NCBI RefSeq assembly: GCF_030159255.1 | Contig: NZ_BSCT01000003.1 | Location: forward strand, 186,001 to 250,000 | Reading direction: 5' to 3' | Length of the DNA: 64,000 nucleotides | Source: Bradyrhizobium sp. SSBR45G | GTDB taxonomy: Bacteria > Pseudomonadota > Alphaproteobacteria > Rhizobiales > Xanthobacteraceae | Part shown: positions 45,227 to 56,700 of the stretch, piece after piece | Numbering within the stretch: position 1 is the first letter of the stretch | How the letters are laid out: every line of letters begins with the position of its first letter | Made by a program: the position numbers and the translations under genes | Notes under the pieces: generated by a model | Database searches by the model: none | What the model was told of the DNA's origin: nothing | The model's input: the letters and a program-made list of their open reading frames with translations, nothing else

Positions 45227-48200
45227 GGCTGCGCTCCGTCGCTTCCAGTGAGGCCGTCCGTGATCGCTTCGGCAAGAGCTGCGACGGATCTGCGCCCGAG
45301 CAGTGTCAGATGCGCCGCACGCACCACGCGGATCCCGGGGGGCATCGTCAGATGTGAGCGGACGGTTGCGACCAGCGGATCATCCGCAGCGATCGCGCCG
45401 TCCACGCTGGCGCGCACGATCAGCGTTGGTCCGCCAAAGGCGCCCGGTGCATAGTCGAGCCAGGCGCGGCTCAGCGCGGTGAAGCACGGCCAACGGCGGA
45501 TCAGCTCGCGCATCAGGCCAATCACGATCTTCGCCGTACCGGTGTTGCGGTCGCCGGCCAGACGCGCCAGGTCGGTGATGTCGGCCGGTGACCGCGGCAC
45601 GCTGCGGAGTAATTCGCGGCCGAGCCCGACCGCCAATGCCCCGACGCGCAGCAGGCTGCGTTTTCCGGCCCGCCAGGGCAGGCCGGCATCGATGAGAACC
45701 AGCTGCACCGCCTCGCCCGCGGCCTCCAATTGCCGCGCCATCTCGAAGGCGATGGCGCCGCCGAGCGACCAGCCGCCGACGCGATAGGGGCCGTGCGTCG
45801 CGACCTTCCTGACCAGCGCGACATAGCTCGCTGCAAGCCCGACAAGGTCCGCGGCCTGCTCTGCCGCCGGGGCTTCAAGGCCGAACACCGGCCAGTCTGC
45901 CGGCAGCGCCTCGGCGAGTGCGCCATAGCCGAGCGAGGTGCCGATCGCCGGATGCACGAGGAAGAGGGGCGGCGCGCCTCCGTCGCGGCGGAACGGCAGC
46001 AACTGGGCCGGCAGATCCGCGTCGCGATCGTCTGACGTGAGGGCGCGGGCGATCTGCGCGATGCTCGATCCCGCAAACAGCGTGGACAGCGCCAGCTCGA
46101 ACCCGATCGTACGCTGCAGCCGGTCTCGCAAGGTCAGCAGCAGCAGCGAATGGCCACCGAGCGTGAAGAAGTCGGCGTCGCGATCGAGCTCGGCGGCCTG
46201 TGCGAGGTCGCGCCCGAGCACGCCGGCCACGATGGACGCCACCTGCAGCTCCATTTCATTGCCCGGAGACGCCCGGCGCGGACGCTCGGCGTGATCCAGC
46301 GAGGTCAGCAGCATCGACAGATCGAGCTTGCCGTGACGCGTGCGCGGCATCGCCGGCACGACGACCATGCGGTCCGGTACCAGATAGGCGGGAAGACGCT
46401 GGCGCAGGAACTCCGCGAGCGAAGCACCATCGAGCTTGGCGGAGCCGCGCGGAGTGGTGAAGGCGACGAGACGCCCGTCATGCATCGTCACGGCGGCCTC
46501 GGTGACATCCGGATGTCGTATCAACGCAGCCTCGATCTCGGCCGGCTCGATGCGGTGACCGCGCAGTTTCAACTGCTGGTCTGTCCGGCCAAGATACGTT
46601 ATTCGTCCGTCGTGATGGAGCCGGCCGCGATCGCCGGTGAGATAGAAGCGCTCGCCGGGCGCGAGCCGAAGATCGGTCCGGAAGCGTGCCGCTGTCTCCT
46701 GCGCATCGCCGAGATAGCCGCGCGCAAGCCCGATGCCGCCGATCGCGATCTGGCCGGCGATCCCGCTCGGTAAGGCCGATCCTTTGCCATCGACGACGGC
46801 CACGCGATGACCACGGATCGGACGGCCGATCGTCGGAGCCGCATCGCTTTCGACGCGCGCGATGGTGCTCCAGACGGTCGTCTCAGTCGGGCCATAGGCG
46901 TTGAACAGATCGACCCGACCGGCCCATTCACCGAGCCCGGCCGGACAAGCTTCTCCGGCAACCACGACGGTGCGAAGCGAGGGATGGTCTTCGGGGTGCA
47001 GGTGCAGCAGCATCGAGGGCGGCAGCGTGACGTGCGTCGCGCGGCCCGCGCGGATGCGGGTCGAGACGGAGAGGCGGTCGATCGTGTCGCCCTGGTCGGG
47101 CAGCAGCAAGGTCGCGCCATGCGCCAGCGCCATCACCACCTCGAAGATGAAGGCGTCGAAGCTGATCGCGGCGAATTGCAGCACCCTCGCGCTGGCGCCA
47201 TCAGTCAGGATATCGTCGACTTGCGCGTCGGCGAGGTTGGAGAGGCCGGCATGCTCGACCATGACGCCCTTCGGGCGTCCGGTGCTACCAGAGGTGTAGA
47301 TGAGGTAGGCGAGCTGGCCGGCCAGCGGCCATGACAGCGGCGCAGGCCTCGCGTCTGCCAACAGCTCGGTCACCGAGGCCTGCGGCACGTCGGCTGCGAG
47401 CGGCTCCTGCGCTGGAGCGGTGGTCAGCAGCAGCGCGGGGCGCGCATCGGCAACGAGCTCGGCGATACGCGCGGGCGGCAGGTCATGCGCGAGCGGCAGA
47501 TAGCAGCGGCCGCTGCGCCAGATCGCCAGCAGTGCAATGATGAGTGCGGGCGAAGATGGTCCAACCACCGCGACGACCGTGCCCTCCGGCGAGCACTCCG
47601 CGAGCGCGGCGGCGAGCGTTTCGACCTGCGAGGCGAGCGCGCCATAACGGATCTGCTCGCCGCGGCAGACCAAGGCCGGATGGTCGGGACGGGCGGCGGC
47701 GTGTTGCGTGAAGCGTTGGGGCAGGCTGATATAGGGCAGCGCCGGTGTGCCGGCCGCATGCGCGGCCAGGGCCTCGCGCTCGGCAGGCGTGATCAAGGCG
47801 AGGTCGGCGATGGCGGTCGCCGGACGCGTCACGGCGCCGGTGAGCAGGGTCCTGAAGCGTGCGGCAAATGCATCCATGCTCTGCCGCGAGAACAGGCTCT
47901 CCGCATAGGTCAGCACGCCGCGCCAGCCGCCGGCGCCGTCGGGAAACAGATGCAGCTCGAGATCGAAGCGCGTCGCCTTGTAGTCGGCCGACAGGATGGT
48001 GACCGTCGCGTCGCCGAGCCGGCTGCTGGCCGGGAAATCCGGCTGCACCGACAGCGCCACCTGCACCAACGGATTTCGCGACGGATCGCGCCGCGGGTTG
48101 AGAGCCTCGACCAGCCGGTCGAACGGCGTCGACGCATGATCGAGCGCCGCCATGACGGTGCGATGCGTCTGCTTCACCAGGTCGGCGAAGCTGCGCTCCG

Positions 48201-49221
48201 GATCGAGCCGCTGCCGCATCACCAGCGTGTTGACGAAGAAGCCGATCAGAGACTCCAGCTCGGGACGCTGGCGGTTGGCGGTGACCGAGCCGACCGCAAG
48301 ATCGTGCTCGCCGGTGTAGCGGTGCAGCAGGGCGGTGAAGGCGGCGAGAAACACGGCGAAAGCAGACGTGCCGTGCTGACGCGCGAGCGCATCGATCAGC
48401 CGGCCATGCTGCGGCGTGATCGCCACCGCGACAGCATCGCCGGTGTGGCTCTGCTGCGGCGGCCGCGGCCGATCGGTCGGAAGCTCCGTCGAGGGCAGCT
48501 CGGCCAGAGCTTGCCGCCACCAATCCAGCTCGTCTGCGAGGCGCGGGTCACTTTCGGCCTCGTGATAAGCGAGGTCGGCGTAGTCGATCGCCAGCGGCGG
48601 CAGCGTTTCGCCACGATAGAGCGCATCGAGGTCGCGCAGCAGCACGCCGACGCTCCAGCCGTCGGTGATGATGTGATGCAGGTTGAGCAGCAGCGCGTGG
48701 TCGTGCTCGCCGAGCTTGACCAGATCGGCGGCGAAGAGTGGTGCGCGGGTCAGGTCGAACCGGTGCTGGGCGTGGCGGACCACGAATGAGTTCAGGCGCT
48801 GCCCGCGCTCGTCGCCGACGAGTTGCGACAGGTCGCTGTGCTCGAGCATGAAATCGACACGCGGCGCGATCAACTGGCATGGCTCGCCGTCGTGTTCGCC
48901 GAATGACGTCCGCAGCACGGCATGGCGCGCGATCAAGACGCTGAGAGCCGCTTCGAGACGGTCGGGATCGAGCGGTCCGGCGAGCCGCAGCGGCAGCGGC
49001 GAGTTGTAGGCATAGTCGCCGGGCGACAGACGATCCAGGAACCAGAGCCGGCGCTGCGCGGCCGTCAGCGGCGCTGTTCCACCCGTCGCCGGCAGCAACT
49101 TGGCGATGGGTGAGAGCTTCGCCTGGGGAACGCGCGCCGCGGCGAGCTGCGCGTCCAGCGCCGCGCGTTGCGCCGGCGAGAGCTGCCGCAGCCGTTCGGC
49201 GATGTCTGCTGCCGCCGTCAT
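45223..49221 (-). CDS. Terminal NRPS module: C-A-T-TE
   Basis: Last assembly-line module, 1332 residues from the ATG at 49,221, which overlaps the PKS stop. The C domain (about 40-470) has HHIITDG at 182. The A domain (490-970) has YLIYTSGSTGRPKGVMVEH and the core NAYGPTETTVW. T has Ser1025 in GGHSLLLL. The thioesterase (1085-1330) has LFLVHPAIGTSLGY and Ser1152 in GGWSLGGAIAFEMA. Hand-read specificity residues are about DAFTVAAVWK, close to Phe/Tyr-type codes (compare DAWTIAAICK of GrsA), so an aromatic residue is predicted. The TE releases the chain by hydrolysis or cyclisation. The opening helix (QRAALDAQLAAARV) is a usual short linker. Confidence 0.93.
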   Translation of the reverse strand: MTAAADIAERLRQLSPAQRAALDAQLAAARVPQAKLSPIAKLLPATGGTAPLTAAQRRLWFLDRLSPGDYAYNSPLPLRLAGPLDPDRLEAALSVLIARHAVLRTSFGEHDGEPCQLIAPRVDFMLEHSDLSQLVGDERGQRLNSFVVRHAQHRFDLTRAPLFAADLVKLGEHDHALLLNLHHIITDGWSVGVLLRDLDALYRGETLPPLAIDYADLAYHEAESDPRLADELDWWRQALAELPSTELPTDRPRPPQQSHTGDAVAVAITPQHGRLIDALARQHGTSAFAVFLAAFTALLHRYTGEHDLAVGSVTANRQRPELESLIGFFVNTLVMRQRLDPERSFADLVKQTHRTVMAALDHASTPFDRLVEALNPRRDPSRNPLVQVALSVQPDFPASSRLGDATVTILSADYKATRFDLELHLFPDGAGGWRGVLTYAESLFSRQSMDAFAARFRTLLTGAVTRPATAIADLALITPAEREALAAHAAGTPALPYISLPQRFTQHAAARPDHPALVCRGEQIRYGALASQVETLAAALAECSPEGTVVAVVGPSSPALIIALLAIWRSGRCYLPLAHDLPPARIAELVADARPALLLTTAPAQEPLAADVPQASVTELLADARPAPLSWPLAGQLAYLIYTSGSTGRPKGVMVEHAGLSNLADAQVDDILTDGASARVLQFAAISFDAFIFEVVMALAHGATLLLPDQGDTIDRLSVSTRIRAGRATHVTLPPSMLLHLHPEDHPSLRTVVVAGEACPAGLGEWAGRVDLFNAYGPTETTVWSTIARVESDAAPTIGRPIRGHRVAVVDGKGSALPSGIAGQIAIGGIGLARGYLGDAQETAARFRTDLRLAPGERFYLTGDRGRLHHDGRITYLGRTDQQLKLRGHRIEPAEIEAALIRHPDVTEAAVTMHDGRLVAFTTPRGSAKLDGASLAEFLRQRLPAYLVPDRMVVVPAMPRTRHGKLDLSMLLTSLDHAERPRRASPGNEMELQVASIVAGVLGRDLAQAAELDRDADFFTLGGHSLLLLTLRDRLQRTIGFELALSTLFAGSSIAQIARALTSDDRDADLPAQLLPFRRDGGAPPLFLVHPAIGTSLGYGALAEALPADWPVFGLEAPAAEQAADLVGLAASYVALVRKVATHGPYRVGGWSLGGAIAFEMARQLEAAGEAVQLVLIDAGLPWRAGKRSLLRVGALAVGLGRELLRSVPRSPADITDLARLAGDRNTGTAKIVIGLMRELIRRWPCFTALSRAWLDYAPGAFGGPTLIVRASVDGAIAADDPLVATVRSHLTMPPGIRVVRAAHLTLLGRRSVAALAEAITDGLTGSDGAQP

Positions 49222-52200
49222 GACGCCAGCGCCTCCGGCACGCTTTTGCCCGCGAGCTGATCGAGCCCGTCGAGCAGCGCGGTCAACGTGGCCTGATCCG
49301 TGGTCACGGTCAGGGCCTGGCCGATGCTGAGGGCCAGGCCGGCCACCGTCGGTGCGGCAAAGAACGTCTTCAGCGACAGGCGGACGCCAAACTGATCGGT
49401 GACGCGCGCCAGCAATTGAACGGCACGCAGCGAATGGCCGCCGAGATCGAAGAAATTGTCGTCGGCGCCGATCCGGTCGATGCCGAGCAACTGGCTCCAA
49501 AGGGTAGCGAGCCCGGTCTCGATCTCGCCATCCGGCGCACGATAGGCGGTCCGGCGCTGAGAGGCGCGCGGTTGCAGCGCCGATATGGTCTCGGTGCCGT
49601 CCTCGCGCGCAATCCAGACCTGGCGGCGCTGCGCAAGGTCGCCGCGGGTGACGACGAACTGCTCGGCATCGCCCTGCAGGATGATGCGCATGATCGTAGC
49701 GAGGCTCTCTGCCGGGCGCATCGCGAATGCGTCCATGCTGGTGCCGGAGCCTGCCGCGAGCTCATCGTCGCGGGTCAGCCAGCGATCCCAGTTGGTGCTG
49801 ATCCAATCGGTCACGCCTTGCCGGCTGCGCAGCGCGGCGGCGGCATCCAGCACATGGTTGGCGGCCGAGTAGGCGGCGAAGCCGAGGCCGCCGAGAATCG
49901 CAGCGTTCGACGACAGCAGCACGACGAAGCGCGGCGGCTTTGCGCAGGCGGCGACAGCCGCGTCGAGGCCATCCAGGCCGGCGAGCTTGGGGGCGAATTG
50001 CGCAGCCGCATCTTCCGGGCTGAGCTGGAGGATCGGGCTGATCAGCGCGGTGCCGCTGGTCACGGCGGCGGCATGGATGAGGCCCGCCACCGGTCCATGC
50101 TGGCGCTCGAGTGCCGCGATGGCCTGCGACATGGCGGCGGGATCGGTGACATCAGCCGCGATGATCTCGATCGGCAGGCGTTCACTACGCCACTGGCGCA
50201 GGGCGGCGATGCGCTCGGCGTGTTGAGAATCGGCCGCATTCCAGCGGCTTTCGTCCGGGAAGCCGGGCCGGACGATCAGCGCAACCCGCGCGCCGAGCTG
50301 CCGCACCAGATGGCCGGCGAGCAACCGGCCGATCCGGCCGAGGCCGCCAGTGATCACGACGAGATCGCCGGAGGCAACGCTACGGATCGGCGCCTTGTCG
50401 GCCCCGAGTTGCACCGGCGTGTAGTCCTTGAGCCATCGGCGGCGGCCGCGCAGCCCCACGACGGGCTCCAGGCGAGAGGCTTCGATCTCGCGCATCAGTC
50501 CCTCGACGGTGGCTTGGAGCGACGCCGAGCGATCGAGATCGACGACGCCGGCTTCACAGCCCGGGAACTCCTGCGGCAGGACCTGAGCCACGCCGAGCAC
50601 CGTCGTGCGCGCCGCGATCACCTCATCGGTGGGATCGACCGCTAACGCACGACGCGTGCCGATGACGATACGCGCAGGCGGCGTGCATCCTGCTGTCGCG
50701 CAGCCTTGCATCAGGGCGACGACCGACATGAAGCCGCGACAGACCTCCGCCTCGGTGCCATGATCGGTACCTGCATTCCAGAGATGAACGACTGTGGCAG
50801 GTGCGACGCCGGCCGCTATCAGCAGCAGGCCGAAATCCTCAACGGAGCCGGGACGGATCTCGAAGACATCCTGCTCATCGATGGCGAAGCCGTCACCCGC
50901 GCGAACGCGCAGCACCGGATGATGCCCGGCCTCGTGCAGCCCGGCGATCACGCCGTCAGCGATTGCGCTGCCATCGTCGAACACCAGCGCCGCGCCGGAG
51001 GCCGCGGCGGATCGCGCCACCTGCGCCAGCGCCCTGCGCCAAGCCGGCAGGTAGAACCAGTCCTCGATCGGCTTGTCGATCGCGGCAATACGGCGCTCGC
51101 CCGGCGCTGGCGCATCGATCCACAGGCGGTTGCGCGTGAACGGATAGGTCGGCAGCGGCACCCGCACGCCGTCGGCGACACCGGCCGTCGCGGAGAGATC
51201 GACATCGACGCCCGCGCACCAGAGCTGCGCGGCGGCAGTCAGCAGCACGGCCTTATCGTCGTCGGCGACGCTGGCCTTGCGCAGTGATGTGACCCGATGA
51301 TGGGTCGCACCATACGCCGGATGCTGTGCCGCCAGCATGGTGCAGGCCTCGCCCGGACCGCATTCGACCAGCACGAGATCGGGCTCGCGCAGCAGGGTCG
51401 CAAGCGCACGATCGAAGCGGACGGTGTGGCGCAGATGCGTGACCCAATAGTCCGGCGTGAAATCGCCGGGACCGAGCCAGTCGCCGGTCAGGCTCGAAAT
51501 GATCGGGCATGACGGCGCACGTGGCGACACGCCTGCGAAGCCGGCACGGAAGACCGGCATCACGGCGTCGATCGCGCGGGAGTGACCGCCGACATTGAGC
51601 GCGAGGCGCTGGCTGCGGATGCCCTGGGCGTCCAGCCTGCGTTCGAGCTGATCGATCGCGATCGCCGGGCCCGAGACGGTGCACAGATCGGGGCCGTTGA
51701 TGGCCGCAAGATCGACCCCTGGATCTGCCAGCGCCATCGTCGCATCGCGCGACGCCATCACGGCCAGCATGACTCCGCTGGCGTTCGCGTCCTGCAGCGC
51801 CGATCGCAGCGCCACGATGCGCGCTGCGTCAGCCAGCGTGAACACGCCGCTGAGTGTGGCCGCAGCATATTCGCCGAGGCTGTGACCAAGCATGATGTCG
51901 GCCGTGACGCCGCGCGCCTGCCACAGCCGTGCCAGCGCGTATGAGACCGCGAAAGTCGCGGGCAGGGTGATCCGGGCGGCGCGATCCGCCGGTGTCTCGC
52001 TGGCATCGCGGATCAGCCGCAGCACATCGACACCGGCCGCACCGAGATGCGCGGCCATTTCGAGCAATGCGTCGCGGAACGCCGGCTCCTGCTCGAGCAG
52101 CCCACGCGCCATGCCGGGATAGGCGACACCGCCGCCGGGAAACAGGAAGGCGCGTTTCGGCCGCACCAGCGCACGGGTCGCGACCAGGCGCCCGCTTGCG

Positions 52201-53729
52201 CCTGATAGCGCCTGGGCAGCCTCGGTAGCATCACGCGCGATGATGGCGCAGCGCTGCTCATGGGCCGTCCGTCCGACCTGAAATGTGTAGGCGGCGTCGG
52301 CAAGCGTGACCTGTCCGCCGGCCAGGTGGCTGGCAAGCGAACCGCGCAGCCGCTCAAGGCCGTCCTCATCGCGTGCTGAGAACGGCAGCACGCGCCAATT
52401 CCCGTCCTGTCCGGCGTGTCTTGGCGGCGAGAAGCTCTCAACCACGACATGGGCGTTGGTGCCGCCGATGCCGAAGGCGCTGACGCCGGCGCGGCGCACC
52501 CTATCGGACCATGTCCTGGACTCGGTGGCGAGATAGAACGGACTGCCGGCGAAATTGATCGCAGGATTGGGCGTGTTGACGTTGATCGTGGGCGGGATGA
52601 TCCCGTCGCGCACGGCGCACACGGCCTTGATCAGTCCGGCGACACCGGCGGCGGCATCGAGATGGCCGACATTGCCCTTGAGGCTGCCGAGCGCGCAGAA
52701 GCCGTTGCGCTCCGTCGTCTCGCGAAACGCCTGCGTCAGCGCGCTGACCTCGATCGGATCGCCGAGCCGCGTGCCGGTGCCGTGGGCCTCGATCAAGCCG
52801 ATCTGGTCGGCGGTGATTCCTGCGAGCTGCTGCGCCAGCAGCACCGCTTCGGCCTGGCCTTCGACGCTCGGCGCGGTGAAGCTCATCTTGCGACCGCCAT
52901 CATTGTTGATGGCGCTGCCGCGGATCACGGCGTGGATGATGTCGCCATCGGCCAGCGCCTCCGACAGGCGCTTCAGCACGACCATCGCGGCGGCATTGCC
53001 CGGCACGATGCCGTCGCCCGCCGCATCGAACGGCCGGCAATGCCCGTCGCGGGCGAGCACCGATCCCTCCTGGTGCAGATAGCCTCCTGTCAGCGGCAGG
53101 CTGACCGTGACGCCGCCGGCCAGCGCGACGTCGCATTCGAAGGCGAGCAGAGCGCGGCAGGCCATGTGCACGGCCACCAGCGACGTCGAGCATCCCGTCT
53201 GGACGTCGACGGCCGGCCCATGCAGGTCGAGCTTGAAGGCCAGCCGGGTCGCCAGAAAATCCTTCTCGTTGCCGATGAAGATCTGGTCGTCGCCTTCGGC
53301 GGCGCGCGGATTGTCGGTGAGGTTCGACAGCCAGTAGCCGGCACGGGCCGCGCCCGCGAAGATTCCGGTCCAGCCGGCGATGCCACCTTTGCGATAGCCG
53401 GCGCTTTCGAGCGCGGCATGGCCGACCTCGAGCAGCAGCCGATGCTGCGGATCCATCAGGATCGCTTCGCGCGGCGCGTAGCCGAAGAAGTCGTGATCGA
53501 AGCAGTCGGCGTCGTCGAGCACGGCCTTGGCGCGCACATAATCGGGCCGCGCCGAGAGCGAGGTTGGAACGCCGGCCTTGGCAAGGTCGTCATCGCTCAG
53601 CGCGCGCACGGATTCGATGCCGGCCTTGAGATTGCGCCAGAAGGTCTCGACATCGGGCGCGCCGGGAAAACGGCCGGCCATGCCGATGACCGCGACCGCC
53701 TCGCGCTCGGTCGATCCGCTCCCGGTCAT
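49218..53729 (-). CDS. Type I PKS module 2: KS-AT-KR-ACP
   Basis: Single extension module of 1503 residues. KS (about 12-435) has Cys180 in QTGCSTSLVAVH (TAC is more usual) and the two His in EAHGTGTRLGD and GNVGHLDAAAG. AT (525-825) has Ser617 in GHSLGEYAAA. The substrate-selectivity tetrad reads VGGH where malonyl types have HAFH and methylmalonyl types YASH. KR (about 960-1310) has the cofactor motif ITGGLGRIG and the catalytic FAAYSAANHVLD. ACP has Ser1433 in GGHSLRAVQLL, followed by a helical tail. No dehydratase, enoylreductase or C-methyltransferase is present. The product is a beta-hydroxy extension of the prolyl chain delivered by the previous NRPS. Confidence 0.93.
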   Translation of the reverse strand: MTGSGSTEREAVAVIGMAGRFPGAPDVETFWRNLKAGIESVRALSDDDLAKAGVPTSLSARPDYVRAKAVLDDADCFDHDFFGYAPREAILMDPQHRLLLEVGHAALESAGYRKGGIAGWTGIFAGAARAGYWLSNLTDNPRAAEGDDQIFIGNEKDFLATRLAFKLDLHGPAVDVQTGCSTSLVAVHMACRALLAFECDVALAGGVTVSLPLTGGYLHQEGSVLARDGHCRPFDAAGDGIVPGNAAAMVVLKRLSEALADGDIIHAVIRGSAINNDGGRKMSFTAPSVEGQAEAVLLAQQLAGITADQIGLIEAHGTGTRLGDPIEVSALTQAFRETTERNGFCALGSLKGNVGHLDAAAGVAGLIKAVCAVRDGIIPPTINVNTPNPAINFAGSPFYLATESRTWSDRVRRAGVSAFGIGGTNAHVVVESFSPPRHAGQDGNWRVLPFSARDEDGLERLRGSLASHLAGGQVTLADAAYTFQVGRTAHEQRCAIIARDATEAAQALSGASGRLVATRALVRPKRAFLFPGGGVAYPGMARGLLEQEPAFRDALLEMAAHLGAAGVDVLRLIRDASETPADRAARITLPATFAVSYALARLWQARGVTADIMLGHSLGEYAAATLSGVFTLADAARIVALRSALQDANASGVMLAVMASRDATMALADPGVDLAAINGPDLCTVSGPAIAIDQLERRLDAQGIRSQRLALNVGGHSRAIDAVMPVFRAGFAGVSPRAPSCPIISSLTGDWLGPGDFTPDYWVTHLRHTVRFDRALATLLREPDLVLVECGPGEACTMLAAQHPAYGATHHRVTSLRKASVADDDKAVLLTAAAQLWCAGVDVDLSATAGVADGVRVPLPTYPFTRNRLWIDAPAPGERRIAAIDKPIEDWFYLPAWRRALAQVARSAAASGAALVFDDGSAIADGVIAGLHEAGHHPVLRVRAGDGFAIDEQDVFEIRPGSVEDFGLLLIAAGVAPATVVHLWNAGTDHGTEAEVCRGFMSVVALMQGCATAGCTPPARIVIGTRRALAVDPTDEVIAARTTVLGVAQVLPQEFPGCEAGVVDLDRSASLQATVEGLMREIEASRLEPVVGLRGRRRWLKDYTPVQLGADKAPIRSVASGDLVVITGGLGRIGRLLAGHLVRQLGARVALIVRPGFPDESRWNAADSQHAERIAALRQWRSERLPIEIIAADVTDPAAMSQAIAALERQHGPVAGLIHAAAVTSGTALISPILQLSPEDAAAQFAPKLAGLDGLDAAVAACAKPPRFVVLLSSNAAILGGLGFAAYSAANHVLDAAAALRSRQGVTDWISTNWDRWLTRDDELAAGSGTSMDAFAMRPAESLATIMRIILQGDAEQFVVTRGDLAQRRQVWIAREDGTETISALQPRASQRRTAYRAPDGEIETGLATLWSQLLGIDRIGADDNFFDLGGHSLRAVQLLARVTDQFGVRLSLKTFFAAPTVAGLALSIGQALTVTTDQATLTALLDGLDQLAGKSVPEALAS

Positions 53730-56700
53730 CGCAGGCCCTCGCTACGCATGCGCTGGGCGCGACCGCGGATGCCGTTCGCGGCGCTCACAAGAGCCGGCCG
53801 CGCGGCCGCATCGATGTGACGCGCCAGCGCCGCCACGGTCGGAAACTGAAACAGGTCGGCGATCGCGAGCGGCACCGCAAAAGTTGCCGTCAGTCTGTCG
53901 TGGGCCTCCACCAGTAGCAGCGAATTGCCGCCGAGTTCGAAGAAGGTGCTGTCGGCATCGATATCGTCACGGCGGAGCACCGCGCGCCAGATCGCAGCGA
54001 TGGCCTGCTCGGTCGCACCGCGGGGCGCGAGCTGGTTCAGCGGCGCCGATGCGAACGGCCGGCCTGCCGCGGCCAGCGCGGCGCGATCGATCTTGCCGTT
54101 GCCCGACAACGGAAGCGCCTCAATCCGCAGGACGCGGGCGGGCATCATGTAGTCGGGCAGCCGCGGCCGCAGCCAGTCACGCAGCCCATTGGGCGTCAGG
54201 GCTAGAGAGCCAGCGACGATGTAGGCCGCGAGCTGGCGGTGGCCGGCCGCATCGGCCTCGGCGATCACAGCGCAGTCTGCGACATCCGGATGGGCTGCGA
54301 GCACCACCTCGATCTCGCCGGGCTCAATGCGATAGCCGCGAATCTTGATCTGGTCGTCGCGGCGGCCGAGAAAGGTCAGGCGCCCGTCGCGGCCCAGCTT
54401 GACCAGATCACCGGTGCGATACATGCGGGCCCCGGCATCAGTGGCGAACGGATCGGACACGAAGCGATCGGCCGACAATCCCTCTGCTCCGAGATAGCCG
54501 TCCGCAATCTGGATGCCGCCGATGCAGAGCTCACCGGCGATCCCGAACGGCTGGAGCCGGTGCTCGGCGTCGAGCACGTACAGGCGATTGCCGGGCAGGG
54601 CGTGGCCCGCTGCCGGCCATGTCGGCCAGCGCGCGGCATCGCCGTCGAGCACCTCTTCGCTCACGACATGAGTTTCGGCAGGACCGTATTGATTGACCAG
54701 CTGCAGACCGGGGTGCCCTGCGAACAAGGCACGGACCTCGTCGGTGAGCTGAGGCTGCTCGCCCGCGGTGATGATCTCGCGCAGCGACGCGAGGCGCTGC
54801 CGTGACGTCGCGACGCCGCGCGCCAGCAGCGCGAGAAGGGCGAACGGGAGGAAGACGCGCTCGACCTGTTCGAGCGCGATCAAAGCGATGAGTTGCTGCG
54901 GGTCGCGGCGCTGTGCCTCGGTGGCGGGGATCAGCACACCGCCCGTGAGCAGCGTGAACAGCGTCTCCTGGATCGCGACATCGAAGCCCACCGCAGAGGC
55001 CTGAAGCGTTCGCATCGGCTGCGGGCGGATGTCGAGCTGGGCGGCCATCAGATTGGCGAAGGCGCGCCTTGGCATGCGAATGCCTTTCGGCACGCCGGTC
55101 GAGCCCGAGGTGAAGACGAGATAGAGCGGCATGTCATCGCGCGTCGCCGGCAGCGTCGGCGCGTCGGAGCTGAGGTCGGCGATCAAGGCTGCGACCGTCG
55201 TGCGCGGCGTGGTGATTGCTGCGTCGGGACCAGATTCATCCGGACACAGCACCAGCGCCGCATCGGCGAGCGCGATCTGTTGCGCCATTCGAAACGGCGG
55301 CATCTCCGGATCGATCGGCGCAAACGTAAAGCCGAAGCGGGTGCAGGCCAGCATGGCGCAGACGAGGTCACGGCCGCGCGGCAGCACCAGCGCGATCACG
55401 TCTCCGGCCGTGAGGCCGCGTGCGCGCAGCGCCGATCCCAGCAGGTCGGCGCGATTGAACAGCTGACGGTAGGTGAGGTCGGGACCGCGATTGTCGCGCA
55501 GTGCGGAGCGTTCGGCAAAGCGGTCGCGCGCCGTCGCCAGCAGCGTGGCGAGATCGCCCGGCAGCGCCGGCCCGCCATCTCCGGCGGCCATGACCTCGGC
55601 CTGCGAGACCTGGTCGAGCAACGGGTATTCGGCAAGCTGGCGGTCCGGTTCGGCCAGCGCCGCCGTGAGCCATGTCTTCAGCATGGCGATCAGGCCAGTC
55701 ATCGTTGCGCGATCGAACAAGTCGCTGTTGTAGAACAGCGTGCCCGTCAGCCCGGCATCGACGTCGCGCGCGCCGGTCCAGCTTTGCCGCCCGTCCCACA
55801 GATGCAGCTCGAGATCGAAGCGCGAGGCCGGCAGGCGATAGGGGAACGCGGCCGTCGACAGCCCCTCCAGCTGCAGCGGCTGCATCGGCGCGTTTTGCAG
55901 CGCGAACAGCACCTGCACAAGCGGATTGCGGCTGGTGTCACGCGGCAGATGGAGCTCATCGACCAGCTTCTCGAATGGCAGGTCCTGATGCGCCTGGGCC
56001 TGGATCATGGCCTCGCCAGTACGGCGGACGAGATCGCGGAAGTCCTGCGCCTGATCGAGGTCGAGCCTGATCGCCAGCGTGTTCACGAAGAAGCCGATGA
56101 GGTTTTCGAGCGCCGGGTCGGTGCGTCCGGCGACGGGCGTTCCGATCGCGAAATCGCTCTGTCGGGCGAGCCGGCCAAGGACGGCACGGAACGCGGCCAG
56201 CAGCACGCAATACAGCGTCGTCGATTGCCGCCGGGCGAGCTCACGCGCAGCCGCGACCAGCTCCGGCGCGAGGCTGACATCGATCGCGTCGCCGCGCAGC
56301 CGCGCGAGCGTGGGACGCGGGTGGTCCAGCGGCAGGTCGAGCGCCGGGACGCCAGCGAGCGCCGCGGTCCAGAAGCTCAGCAACTGCTGTAGCTGCGCTC
56401 CGCCGAGCGCGCGTCGCTGCGCCATGCTGAAGCTCGCATAGTCCGTGGCGAGCGGCGCCAGCGCCGGACCTTCAACGCGCCGCCGCGCCGCATAGGCCGC
56501 AGCGAGATCGCGATTGAACACCGCCAGCGACCAGCCATCGGCGCAGATGTGGTGCAGCACGACCACCAGCACATGGCGCTGCGGTGCCAACCGTAGCAGC
56601 CTGGCGCGGATGACTGCGCTGTTCAGATCGAACGGCGTGGCCACTTCGGCATCAACCAGGGCGCGGGCTTCCTCCTCGCTATCGGCGTCGGTCACCGGCA

